NCBI GenBank assembly: GCA_019722365.1
Contig: JADFUC010000232.1
Coordinates: 248,001 to 312,000 of the forward strand
Reading direction: 5' to 3'
Origin: Lithospermum erythrorhizon
Lineage: Eukaryota; Streptophyta; Magnoliopsida; Boraginales; Boraginaceae
DNA: 64,000 bases
Part shown: piece after piece, positions 22,224 to 33,230 of the stretch
Layout: each line of letters opens with the position of its first letter
How positions within the stretch are numbered: the stretch's first letter is position 1
Translations under genes and position numbers: made by a program
Notes under the pieces: model-generated
Databases searched by the model: none
Told to the model about the DNA's origin: nothing
What the model saw: the letters and a program-made list of their open reading frames with translations, nothing else

Positions 22224-24667
22224 TTAGGAAGCCTTCTTTGGAGGCTTCATGTTGCTGATAAGAAGAATTGTTGTGGTGACTGTTTTTACGTGGATTGGTA
22301 AATCTGAATAAACGAAAGGGAACAATAATAAGGCAGCAGTACACATAAAGATACAAGAACAATTTAGGTGAAGAATTAAATCGTTACCCAGTAGGATAGC
22401 AACGATGCCAAACAGTTCGACCTTTGAATTCACCAAGTTACTCAAATCTTTCAGAGCCTGTTCAACACAATTAGATACTTTTAATTGATTGCTAATCCAC
22501 TATAATTTTCAGTATCTTAAAACTTGATATACACAGACGGGAATAAATTACCTAGAAGAAAGAATAAATATTAAAAATGTTGTTAAGAATAGGGAGATAG
22601 ATCATTGTTATTGCACACATTGTCTTTGGAAAGTAGGTGATTCAAATAAAAATGGATGGTACAACATAAAAGGGACCATCCAGAATCACAGATTGACGGC
22701 AGCTACAATCATATCCCCTTCTTCACAAAACGAAAAATACAATATACCACATTTAGCAATGACAAGAAAATATCCTATATAGATAATCAAGGCAAACTGA
22801 TGGTTGAAATAAAACAAAGCTCTACAGAATTATGCATCAGTTGCAAACATCATATCTGAGAATACCAATCAAAAAGAAAAACAAAACAAATGCTTGACAT
22901 TTGATGACAATTTGATGAAGCTTACTCTATACTTCTAAGTTCTAATGTGGAATGCATTCGTTAAGTTTAGGATAAAGGGTTATTTGGGACATCAGCTATC
23001 AATTTGCATGCAAATTGTAACCTCAAGTTTTGGAGAATCCACAGTTGAAATAGTAAGATTTTAGTCGTAGGAGATGCAAACAGAGCCTCTAGTAAGCGAA
23101 GGTGGTGTATAATGAGACCATATGAGAGCACTGAGGAAATACTTGAGCCGACGAGAAAAAGCTTAAGAAAATTGACTTTGCTGCGGTTTCGACCTTCAAA
23201 ACAACACACACCAGAAAGCATGAAGCAATGATTCATAGTGACATGAACTTAGCCAAATAACTGATGCCAAACAACTAACCTAATTCCCCAATTATGAGTG
23301 AAATGAATCCAAGCATGACAGAGAAAATGCCAAGTTGATACAATCTATCATCTTTCAATGGCATTGTTGACAAGGCGATGATCGTTGCCACTAACAATTG
23401 ACAAATGGCCTGTACTCAATTCACGTCAAATATAAAAACAAAGTTCAAAGCAAATTCGTTACAACTTAGATAACAATAAGATCAACGAATAAGCTGATTA
23501 GCACACTGTTTCAAGTTTAATTTTTTTTTTCCTTGCAGAGAACCACACAACTTCATAAGAAAATGTTACCTGAGCAAATATGAGCTTTGAAAGTTGGGAC
23601 TTGCCTTGAGCAACCTTTGTATATCCTGAGATCATAACAAAAACACATAACTATCAACCTAACAAATCATATGTACATATATTTTGGAACCTAAAGCTGG
23701 AATCAATTACTCCCTCCATCAAAAAGACTGCACAGTTTGATTTTCAATGATCAAAAGTAACAAACTTATTAGCCTTAACCGACACAAACACTTTAATTTG
23801 AATCCAAATTATCAAGTTAATAGTAAAATTACACTAACAATACTAGCACTGGACATATTTTTCACCAGCTATTATACAGCATGTGTAAAAATAATCGAGA
23901 TGAATCACAATCATCATGTTAATATTCAATTACACTAAACATACAATCTTTTAATATATTTTTTGACCAAATATTATACAACACATACAAAAACAATTGA
24001 TTTCATAGTTTATAAAGTCAAACATCAAAATTTAAAATAGGACAATCTTTTTGAGACATAAGGAGCAATCACAATTATCATGTTAATAGTCAATTACAAC
24101 AAAAATACAATCTTTTGATACATTTTTCACCAAATATCATTCCGCGCACACAAAAACAATTGATTTCAAATTTCTAAGTTCCAACCATCAAAAACTCAAA
24201 ATAGACAATCTTTTTGGGACATACAGACTAATACCAATAAATTATAAAGTCAACCATCAAAATTCAAAACTGGACAGTCATTTTGGAACATACAGACTAA
24301 TACTAACAAATTAAAAAGCTAACCATCAAAATTCAAAACTGGACAATCTTTTTGGTACACACAGACCAATACCAATGAGTTAATCGAATAGCCTAGTGGA
24401 AAAGGCTCAAGCTAGTGACCAAAAGTCCTGATTCGAAACTCACCTCATGGCTAATTATAAAAAAAAAAAAGACTAATACCAATAAATTAAAAAGCTAACC
24501 ATCAAAATTCAAAACTAGACAATCTTTTTGGGACATACACACTAATCACAATAAATAAAAATGAATAAAACTGGAACAAGGTAGAAAGTATACATACTAT
24601 TGTCAACAAGCATACGATATGAAAAATCAGACCCATCTGTTCCACTTGGTCTACCCCTTTGATGCAT
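22224..24667 (-). CDS. Jagunal-like four-TM membrane protein
   Basis: Supported exons are 24667-24598 (MHQRGRPSGTDGSDFSYR...), 23625-23570 (RYTKVAQGKSQLSKLIFAQ), 23409-23280, 23193 to about 23115, 22457-22388 and 22279-22224 (ending ISNMKPPKKAS). Phases agree for all joins except exon 4 to exon 5. After SSISSVLSYG no good donor gives the phase needed by exon 5, so part of exon 4 or a small exon is unresolved. Four hydrophobic segments are visible: AICQLLVATIIALSTM, LGIFSVMLGFISLIIGEL, NFLKLFLVGSSISSVLSYG and ELFGIVAILLVTTTILLI. The N-terminal GTDGSDF motif is shared with jagunal, an ER membrane protein of the animal secretory pathway. The plant role is not established. The first intron (972 bp) holds a repeat cluster and a SINE. 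Confidence 0.7.
24184..24560 (+). repeat. 69-bp tandem repeat, about 4 copies, one split by a SINE
   Basis: The marker ACCATCAAAA/ACCATCAAAATT occurs at 24184, 24253, 24322 and 24498. The first two steps are exactly 69 bp. The last is 176 bp, which is 69 plus the 107 bp of the SINE insertion and its duplicated target site. Confidence 0.8.
24377..24469 (+). mobile_element. tRNA-derived SINE with 14-bp target-site duplication
   Basis: A 93-bp insertion has an RNA polymerase III box A (TAGCCTAGTGG, 24389-24399) and a box B (GATTCGAAACT, 24430-24440), and ends in about 11 A residues. It is flanked by near-identical 14-bp direct repeats, AGACCAATACCAAT (24363-24376) and AGACTAATACCAAT (24470-24483), which are the target-site duplication. 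It is short for a plant SINE, so it may be a minimal or 5'-only type. Confidence 0.75.
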
Positions 24668-24799
24668 TCTTTTTCCAATCCAAAAAATACCCAAAACCCA
24701 ATTCTGAAACAGCCACCACTTTCAACTAAAGCGCCGCCTCTAGAATTTGGGAAGGTGGTCGCCGGCGAAGGAGGAGAGCTGTTAGGAAACTGAAGAAAT

Positions 24800-25862
24800 A
24801 AGAAAGCAAATTAGTGTAGATTTCACAAATTAGATTTTCGATTCTCGGTTCTAAACTCGTCCATCGCTAATTATAAAAAAAAATAGAAAAAAATTATAAA
24901 GTTAATTAATTAATATAAATACTTTTTTTTAATGTTGCATTGTAACTCAATTTAATTGTTATATGTATTTGGTTAATTAATTAAAAAGTTAATATTTAGC
25001 TTTAATCTCGTTTGAATATATATTTTCGATTATTTTTTTTTTTTTATATATAAGATTGGATCGTGAGTTCGTGACCATGATATATTTTCCTTAAATACTT
25101 CCCACTGAAGGAAGACTTGTACAAATAAAAGTTTACTCGGGTTTCATGGTAAATTGTCAATGAAGTGCACCTTGATGGTAAGAGTTTTCACATTTGACGG
25201 AAAGGTCGGGTGATAATTGAGAAGTACTATTAATAAATAAAAAAAGATATTGTATTATGTAAAATGGAAATGTTTTTTTTTTATTTTTAACGGTGGACTA
25301 TATAGTTTCTGGTAGTGTCACGTGAGACAAGTGGCTGATTGTCTTGGCATATTTTCTTAGTGTATGTTACAATGTTCATGATGGAGTTTAATTGTTTGGC
25401 CATAGTGTTAATTGTTTGTAAAAAAATTGAAATAATTTGTTGAGAAATCTTTCATGCACTGCTATTTTGTTATTGGCTGGTTGTCAATGTATATCAAATA
25501 TGCCAATCCATTTTATTGCTCTTCCAAAACCAATAAGGAGTTGCCTTCAGTTAAAATAGCAAAAAAATTGACAACTTCTGGCTTAATGATGAAGAAATTT
25601 TTATCAACAAAACACAATATTTTGATTGGCATAAAGAAAATGAAGGGAGGGAGGGATATACAAAAGAAACCTTGTCCTATTACAATTGCTTCATCAATTA
25701 GCACAAACATATTACAAAAATTCTTAACGAAGTTTATACAAGTCTCAAAGATAGGTGAAGCCAAAATAGGATGTCAAGAAAAACTAGTATTTGAATTCTA
25801 GCTTGAAGTTGACATACAATTGTTTGATGAGTAAGGTGTGAGAAAATGTACACTTAATTACA
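24800..25862. other. Intergenic DNA between the jagunal-like and kinase-like genes
   Basis: AT-rich. An open frame at 25454-25801 (+, 115 aa, Lys-rich) shows no recognisable domain, and I do not call it a gene. It lies in the expected 3' flank of the minus-strand kinase-like gene. About 25150-25215 contains a possible pol III box-A-like stretch (CCTTGATGGTAAG), but no box B pairs with it convincingly. Confidence 0.35.
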
Positions 25863-28710
25863 CTATGAAATCCATGGAATCGATGAGTTGTGTGTCTTGC
25901 ATCGAGCACTTGATCCTGTGGATAATGGATTGTCTTCGCTTGTTCGAGTGCATCGTGTACAACGATGTAATGGTGATTGCCGTGCAGACAAATATCCTTT
26001 CGACGTCGTGTATGATGATGAATGTCTTGGAGAAGATGAGGTTGATCTCAACAGTGAAGTTGATTTAGCAGAATCTGCAGCTTTTTTATTAACTTGAGTT
26101 GATGAATGCGCCAGCGATTTTCTTCTGAATATCCTACCTGGTGAGGATCCTGCAGTGGGGCATGTTATTGTTATTGTTTTTTATTTATTATATTACTACA
26201 ATGGTATTTATCAAAAACTGACCTTGTTTAATATTGATAGCCTTAATGCCTTTTTCTTTTCCCTCTGATATTGCCTTCTTTTTTCTTCCTTCAGGAGAAC
26301 CAGGCTTTACGCTAACTTTCTTGATGGCCTTCGCCGCCTTTGCAAGTGAAACCGGCTTTTGTGTAATTTCAGAATCTCCTTCGGTGTCATCAGCAGACTT
26401 ACTTTTTGGTGATGCACTTAAAGGGCTTATATCCTCTGGGATGTCAGATAACAGTGTTCTCAATGATTTTTTCTTTGCTATACTTTTTTTAAGTGCAATT
26501 TCAGATGCACTTTTGGCTTCATCAATGGATACAATTTTCTTGTTTTCTTCTTCGCTTGTTGTCAATGAACTTTTCGCCACAGGAGTTACTGTTATCACGG
26601 GTTCTTTCTGTTCAGCTTCAGTTGGATCCTTCCTCTGCTTATTGTTGATTGCAGTTTCAGAAGCTGCTAATTTTGTAGTTGAAGATTTACTTTCAGATGT
26701 GGTTGTGGCGATGCTTAGTCGCCTTTGATCTACATTTTTCATAGAAAAATTTTTCCTTCCAGGACTCTCAGAGCCAATTGATCTCTGATCGGATTCAAAA
26801 AACCTCCTCCGTTGAGGCATTTCAGAAGTAACAGACCTTTCGTCAGCACCATACATTGTATTTCTTCTCCCAATTATTTCTGAACAAACTGATCTCCTAT
26901 CACTTTGTTCGAATAGCAAACCATCATCCATGGCGAGTAAATTGTCGTTAATACTGAAAGTTCCATTATCACTAAACCATGTTTTATCTTTTGGGTCTCC
27001 TGAGGTTTTTTCGTCCTCCACAAGCCTATAAGCGAAAAGCTGGAAAGGAATTTGAGAAATAGGTGCGAAATCTTGAATGGCGATTTCTTCAACAATTTTC
27101 TTGTAATAACCAGCCTCAATGTCACAGTAATCTACTAGTGGCTGTGGAGAATCAGGTTGTCCAAGATCAGGATTAATGATCAATGTTTTCTTGATGTATC
27201 TCAGAATTCTACAGATTGATGAGAAACTAGGCCGAGCAGAGGGATTAGTCTGCCAGCATTTCCTAGTCAAATTCACAAGGTATCTCGGAGAAGGATAGGG
27301 AAACAAAGGTCTCTCCCCTGCTGTTATATTTCTCACAACTTTTTCGCCTTGGAGATGTGGGTCATCAAATGGAGTTTTACCTGTTAATAGTAGGAAACAA
27401 AGCATCCCAAAGCTGTAAACATCGGCTTTCTCCGTGTGTTTTTCTGTGTTTTGTTCAGAAAGAACTTCAGGAGCATACCATATAACTTGATCAATACCAT
27501 CATTTGAACTGTTAGGAGCATTTCTGTATGTTTTTTTGATGGAGTTTAATACCATCCCTGTAACTTTGGCAAGATAATAACCTTCTGGAGAGTTATTCCT
27601 CTGTTTAAGCAATATATGAGAAGGGTTCAATTCCCCATGATATATACCTTTTGAGTGTAGGTATTCCATACCTCTTGCAATTTGAAGCATGACATCAAGA
27701 ACTACAGGGAGGGAAAATGGAACCCTTTTCCTCTGTCCACAGTTTTCTTTCACATAAGAATCAAGGCTTTTGCTCATAAGATCCATAACTAGAAACCCTT
27801 CTTTCCTCTCTCCATCATAAAAGCCACAAATGTATTGCATTATGTTTGGATGAGATAGAGACAGAACTGTATTGATCTCAGGAAGAAGTGGTTCAATCTC
27901 ACCAAAATATGTCCTCAGTGCAAAATTCTCCCCCAACCAATGTACTTCCTTGATATGGCTTCCAGATGTTCCTAAACGTCGCTTCGCGGTGTAGTCACTT
28001 GCTCCAACCAAGGTTGAACTAGGCAAGAGCTTTGATGATGATTTTGATGATTCCAAACCATTAAGTTTCTTGATCAGTAGGTCTCCAAGCCTTTGTTCAT
28101 GTTTGGCTAGGCTACTGGCATTTTTCTTTTCCTTTACCATATCCAACAACAACCATCTATCTTCTTTCCATGCCTTCTCCAATCTGATTTCGATGTCACG
28201 TGGCATAAGATATTGTTTCCCAAACATCCATTGGAAGAGTTTTGGGTTGTTGCATTGAATGTTATATTTCTTCATATGAGCAAATTTCCTCTTCAACATA
28301 ACTTCCTCTTCAAACCCTGAAATCTCCGCGGCGGTCTCAATGGCTTCAATCACAACAGGGAAGACACACATCAAGTTGTGGATATGGAACTCAATGCAGT
28401 CATTGTTCATATGTAGACTCATAACTTTACCCCACCAATCTTTTATATCTAGGCAATATCTGATGTATTGCACACCTTCTTTGATGATCTTTAGAAGCTC
28501 TTCCATTGGTAGTTCAAGGGATTTCCATTTTGTGTTCCTTTCATCAAACCTTAAATTTTGTCTGATTTCCTCAGAGATTGTCTCAAAAGCTAATTCATAC
28601 ATGTCAAGAAGCAAACAACATTGCCTTTGATTGATTTGAATGTCATGTTTCAAAACCATAAGGGCTCTCAAGCTACCTACAATTTTTCCAATGTCCCGGA
28701 ATTGCTCCAT
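25863..28710 (-). CDS. DUF1221-type kinase-like protein lacking catalytic residues
   Basis: Exon 1 (28710-26223) and exon 2 (26149-25863) join at CAAG|GTCAGT...TGCAG|GA in phase, giving 924 aa. I start at MEQFRDIGKIVGSLRALMVL because plant homologues begin MEQF; an in-frame ATG 57 bp upstream (28767) is possible but less likely. Residues ~1-230 are the helical plant DUF1221 region (PF06760). Residues ~245-510 are a TKL-like kinase fold with APE (413-415), DVYSFG (430-435) and ARPSF. The VAIK lysine is Arg266 (ALR), HRD is replaced by HGE (358-360), and DFG by VTG (383-385). It should therefore be a pseudokinase, perhaps a scaffold. The C-terminal ~400 residues are Ser/Lys/Arg-rich and probably disordered, with a short CTRC-like stretch near the end. 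Confidence 0.9.
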
Positions 28711-28907
28711 TCTTACACAAATGTTGCCTACATATAATACCAATTTACAAGATATTGTTAGTACCATATTTTATTATGTTACAATATTCATCATATGAAT
28801 TTTCATTACATGTGAAAGAACATATTTAACTTTGTTGATAATATTTCCAAAAATAAAAAGGACATAGAATACGTACCAAGTTTAAGTACTTAAATTTGCA
28901 CCACCTT

Positions 28908-28916
28908 ATTATATAT
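28908..28916 (-). promoter_or_regulatory. Possible TATA box of the kinase-like gene
   Basis: On the minus strand TATATATAA lies about 200 bp upstream of the chosen ATG. The region is AT-rich, so this is only a candidate. A 5' UTR intron ending just upstream of the ATG is also possible. Confidence 0.3.
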
Positions 28917-28929
28917 AGATACATGCACA

Positions 28930-30339
28930 AGAAAAATGTTGAATTGTATTGAACTGTTCTTAATAATCCAATAGAAATTCAGCATCAATTCATGCATATA
29001 TTTGATAAGGAATAACTTTATTCTTGAACTATTATTATCATAAATATATCAAAAATATAATCTTTCCCAATAACCCTATATATATTATTAGTTTAACAAA
29101 AATAATTAATGCTAATACATTTATGAATTAGGATAAACTAATCAAGAAAGTGTGAGAAAGAAGATAGAAGAGGGATAGGAAACAATGGAGAATAAGTGTA
29201 GAGTTGGCCCCAATGTTCCTTCCCGGGCTTTTTCCCTCACTTTTTCCCTTAGTTTTTTCTTCAATAAATTTGCCTACTAAATCAAAAAGGGTTGTGTGAC
29301 CTAAATAATTTTGAGTTCTCTTTTCTGGTTGTGATTATGCATGAATTTAGTATATATATTTATTCGAAAGTGTTGCCTTACATTTCGTTAATTATAACCT
29401 CTAGTCCTCTCTCTTTTTTATGGACTTTTCTATGGTCAACTTTAAGTTCTTTTCTCTTAACATATGTTACCAAGTCCATTCAACCAATCAATCTTTTATT
29501 TCAAAAAAATAAATCAGTAATATTAAATAAGTTTAGTGTTTCATAATACCATATTTGTTACATGATCAAGAATCGTATTGAACTGGTTGATACTTGTTAA
29601 TTAGTCCTTACCAAAATGATCTAGTCATTCTAATAAGAAACAAGATTTGTAACAAAAGGTACGTTCCATTTCTCTTGACGGGATTATACCAATATATTCA
29701 TTGTAACACAAAAATTAATGTCAATCTAAAATCATATATCAGGTTCCCTAAAAATTATAATAGGGACTTAAAAAATTAAAAATTAATAAAATAATATTTT
29801 TCAACTCTTAATATAAGCTGGCTGCAAAAAATTTGCACACATCCCAAATTTGTATCGGTCCCTATATTATTGATCTCTTATTTTTTATTATTAAAAATCT
29901 TGAAATACTTGATTTTTTTTATTTTTGATGAATAATAGGGAAGTTGTTAAAGTACATATATAAAAAGTTAGCCCTTAAAATAATAAAAGTAATGATTATG
30001 AGTACATTTTAGAGAAAATTTTAAGGAATCTGATATACATGCTCTAAATGTGATAAATAGATAACAAGAATGGATCATACAATAAAAACAAATTAATACA
30101 AGTATATAACTATATAAGTTATAAATTGTTCGTTTATGGATGGACTGATTAAAGAATATCTCCAATAGCTAATATTTCAAAAATTAAAAATATCATTCCA
30201 CATCATATTATTCATATCTCATATAATCATATATCTTTAAAAATTATTTCATTCTATAATAGCTAGTTTTTCAAATAATATTTCAATTTTTTCTTCCCCA
30301 TTCTTGAGATTTGGCCCCTAATAACCCAAGAGTTCACAT
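28930..30339. other. AT-rich intergenic DNA
   Basis: No gene, RNA or complete repeat was recognised. Short open frames here are low-complexity and not credible. Confidence 0.4.
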
Positions 30340-30739
30340 GTGATGGTCTCCGATTGAAAAATAATGAGAGAGTTCACTACTATATAACCCTAGGAGCAAC
30401 TTCACTTAACACCAATTGATTTTAGGATAGTGTCTCTTTGGGCTTATGAAATGTACTCTCTCCTCTTGTGAGTCTGGCCCAGACCCATTTAATAAATTTA
30501 AGATGATATCAGAGCCCATGATTGTGTAAACTAGGTATAAATAAAAATTGAGCCTTGAAAATAAAAAATAAATAAATAAATAAAAAAGGGACATCACATG
30601 TGAGAGGGGAGTGTTATATAATCCTATGAGGAATTTCACTTAACATCAATTAGTTTTAAGATCATGTCTCTTTGAGTTTATGAAATATGTTCTCTTTCTT
30701 TTTGTGGGTGTGGTCCATACCCATTTAATAAATTTAATA
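30340..30739 (+). mobile_element. TRIM-like miniature LTR retroelement
   Basis: Two copies of a ~140-165-bp repeat (30340-30503 and about 30599-30739) share a TATATAA(C/T)CCTA block, CTTCACTTAACACCAATT-like sequence, GTGTCTCTTTGGGCTTATG-like sequence, and CCCATTTAATAAATTTA at their ends. A primer-binding-site-like TGATATCAGAGCC follows the first copy directly. An A-rich tract ending AAAAAAGGGACA precedes the second, as a polypurine tract should. The ~95-bp interior encodes nothing. This is the layout of terminal-repeat retrotransposons in miniature, which rely on other elements' proteins. Outer ends are uncertain by about 25 bp because the two copies differ there, and no clear target duplication was found. 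Confidence 0.7.
30504..30516 (+). other. PBS of the TRIM-like element
   Basis: TGATATCAGAGCC differs from the initiator tRNA-Met primer-binding site TGGTATCAGAGCC at one base and directly follows the first LTR. Confidence 0.65.
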
Positions 30740-31970
30740 TCCATCTTCATTATGTCCCCACTCCCCATCCCACCCCATCCCATTTGTAAGAAAAAATTAC
30801 TATTGGAAAAGGAAAAACTATTTTTTCATTCAAAAAAGTAACTATTGGAGATAGTCTAATAAAAGAATCAATAATTTTTTTCTTGTAAGTAATCAAACAA
30901 GAAGACGGAGGGTATATTGACTTGATTATTAAATTATGTGATACTTATGCTGGGAGCCATTTGTGAAGAAATTTTATTCATTTCAAAGCTTATTTTTTCT
31001 AAACAGTTTTTTAATTATAATTCAAATGTTAGACCAAATAAGAGTGTGCTAAATATTATATAAGTTGAATATTGATTAACAGTATAAAAAATTTCAATCG
31101 CTTAAATAAAGAATTTTACCTAATCACAACGTACTACATAACTGATATCATGTTAGCGGTAATGAGTAATATTTCTCTCTTGGCATCAGTGTATAAAATA
31201 AAAGCAGCTTTTTTTATCAACTGACCTATGAGTGTTATTCAGTGTCAAAATTAGTATCTCTCTTCATATCATTTATCTTTATTTCACAAAATATATTTTC
31301 TTTGAATTTCAAAAATTCATATTTTAATACAATTAATAAAAATTATGTAAAAATCAATTTTTTGGTATCCAAATGATACAAAATATAGTACTACATTTAT
31401 AGATCTCGAAAAATAAAAATATTGATAAATTTCTTTTTTATTTTTATTTTATAATTATTATGCAAATGATTTTAAAATAAGAAAAAAAATAAAGCAATCA
31501 ATAAGCAGCTCTTGGGTGGTTGGTGCTTTTTTGCTTTTATTATTCCACGGGCCCCGTACTGGGTGCCAAAAAATTGATCGGATCGATTTTTGTTCATTCA
31601 TGAAGTGTGGTGTCTTCGGTGATGCTTGATGTGTAAAATGATCTCTTGGCAATACTGGTGATCACCAACTGCGCATGGCATTGTTCAGTTACAAAAGTCT
31701 TATTTGAGCAAAAATAAACTCGACAATCTTTTAAATAAAGAAACTACCAAACTAAATATCAGTGTAATTGATTTCACTATTAAATAAAGTATTAATTTTA
31801 TGCTTCGATCAAAAAGTAAGATTACCACTTTATAACAGATAAATTATTTATAATATTGTAGGAAGAAAAGGTGGTCAATCTTTTTGGCCATTCGTCCATC
31901 CTCAAAGATCTCCTCTCTCATAATTTTCTTCTCCAAAGAGAAAAAAAAGCTGTTACAGAGAGGGAGAAAA
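30740..31970. other. Intergenic DNA upstream of the AG-peptide gene
   Basis: AT-rich and without coding sequence. The last ~150 bp hold the promoter and 5' UTR of the AG-peptide gene, with several TATAA-like stretches (for example TTTATAAC near 31829 and ATTTATAATA near 31847). I cannot choose between them. Confidence 0.4.
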
Positions 31971-31972
31971 AT

Positions 31973-33230
31973 ATGGCCTTGAATATTAACATATCAATTG
32001 GTTTCTTTATTTTCTCTGCTCTTTTGGGTCTTTTTTTCCCTTCAGTTAATGCCCAAGCATTTGCCCCTGCACCAGCTCCTACTAGTGATGGTATGTCCCA
32101 TAATTATGTCCACTTTCTTTTGTCATTTTATCAATATGGGGGTTATTTATATTCATTTTAGTTTTTAAAGTTTGGATCTTTTTTTGTTACATTTTTATTT
32201 GTTTTTTCTTTTGGTTCTTGATTTTTGATATAGTGTTTAAGGGTATTTTGTAGACCCTTTTAGGTCTGATTTATCAATGTGTATAATGCTTAATGAAATG
32301 ATTTGGTATATCATAGTATTGATTTGGTATATCTAAATCTAGCTGAGCTTTTATAGTCAAAGTTTGCATTTTTACTTATTTTTGGTTTTGGTTCTTGATT
32401 TATGATTTATTGTATAAGGGTATTATGTAGATTCTTTTATATAGATCTAATTTATCAATGTGTATACTGCTTAATGAAATTATTTAAATTGTAAGCATGT
32501 TATTGCATTGGATTTGGGATGTCTGATCCATTGGATTTTATTGCTAATTGACACATTTGAATAATGAATTCGAGGACAGGGTTTGTATGCAATTGTATTA
32601 TGTATGTGTCGTAAATGTCGTTGAATAGGTTGTAACTTGTTAATACCGATATATGTCAATCGATGTGTACAATGCTCTTAGCTATGGTGAAGTTTGCTTG
32701 TGTAAGTTGATTGTGACAATACCATTATAGAGCTTAATGATATTCATGTTATTGCTCCAACATTTCAGTAAGGTAATTTAACATCCACCTTAAAGGTGAT
32801 ATGCTCCAATCTTCAATTTCTTTAGAGAATTAGGTTCACCTCCTGAAAGTAACATGAAGTAAACCAACGAGGTTTTGGTATCTTTTTCTTGTTTGCTTCC
32901 ATATGACAGAAACCAGTTAATTAAATCATGTAAAGACATTTGCGCCATGGACCGAAGTTATAACAAGCGGTTAATTGCAAGAGAGCATGAATATCTATAT
33001 TTGTCACCTTCATGAATCCATATATCTTCCATTTTTAGTTATTGCGCTACATGTACACATTTCTCGATCTTCCTCAATTGGATTTTTGGAAAGCATGCTA
33101 TACTATTTGAACAAAAGTGTTCTGATTTTTGTTCTGATGTTGCCTTGTGATTTCAGGGACGACGATCGACCAAGGTATTGCATGTGTTCTTATGCTGTTG
33201 GCTTTGGTGCTAACATACATCATTCATTAA
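31973..33230 (+). CDS. Arabinogalactan peptide (AG-peptide), GPI-anchored
   Basis: Two exons (31973-32090 and 33157-33230) flank a 1066-bp intron (donor GATG|GTATGT, acceptor TTTCAG|GG) and give 63 aa. The product is a signal peptide (MALNINISIGFFIFSALLGL...VNA), then a very short mature peptide, QAFAPAPAPTSDG, with Ala-Pro repeats that plants hydroxylate and decorate with arabinogalactan. The C-terminal part (TTIDQGIACVLMLLALVLTY...) is the hydrophobic signal exchanged for a GPI anchor. This matches the AGP16/20/22-type AG-peptides (about 60-75 aa). The intron falls in the Gly codon next to the probable GPI cleavage region. The product should sit on the outer face of the plasma membrane. The exact precursor cleavage site is inferred. 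Confidence 0.9.

Larger units (their letters stand above)
23709..24560 (+). repeat. Internally amplified Stowaway-type MITE cluster
   Basis: It starts with a TACTCCCTCCATC-like terminal repeat. Repeats follow of a ~163-bp unit (marker CACAATCATCATGTTAATA at 23906 and CACAATTATCATGTTAATA at 24070), then of a 69-bp unit containing GGACAATCTTTTTGGGACAT, which resembles the MITE 3' terminal repeat. All of it lies in intron 1 of the jagunal-like gene. Confidence 0.65.

Noticed and set aside
25454..25801. 115-aa plus-strand open frame in the 3' flank of the kinase-like gene
   Set aside because: No domain, Lys-rich low-complexity composition, and it lies in the flank of an intact minus-strand gene with no splice or promoter support.
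28711..28767. Upstream in-frame ATG (28767) for the kinase-like protein
   Set aside because: The added 19 residues do not resemble the N-terminal start of the family; MEQF at 28710 fits known homologues, and the upstream part is probably 5' UTR or intron.
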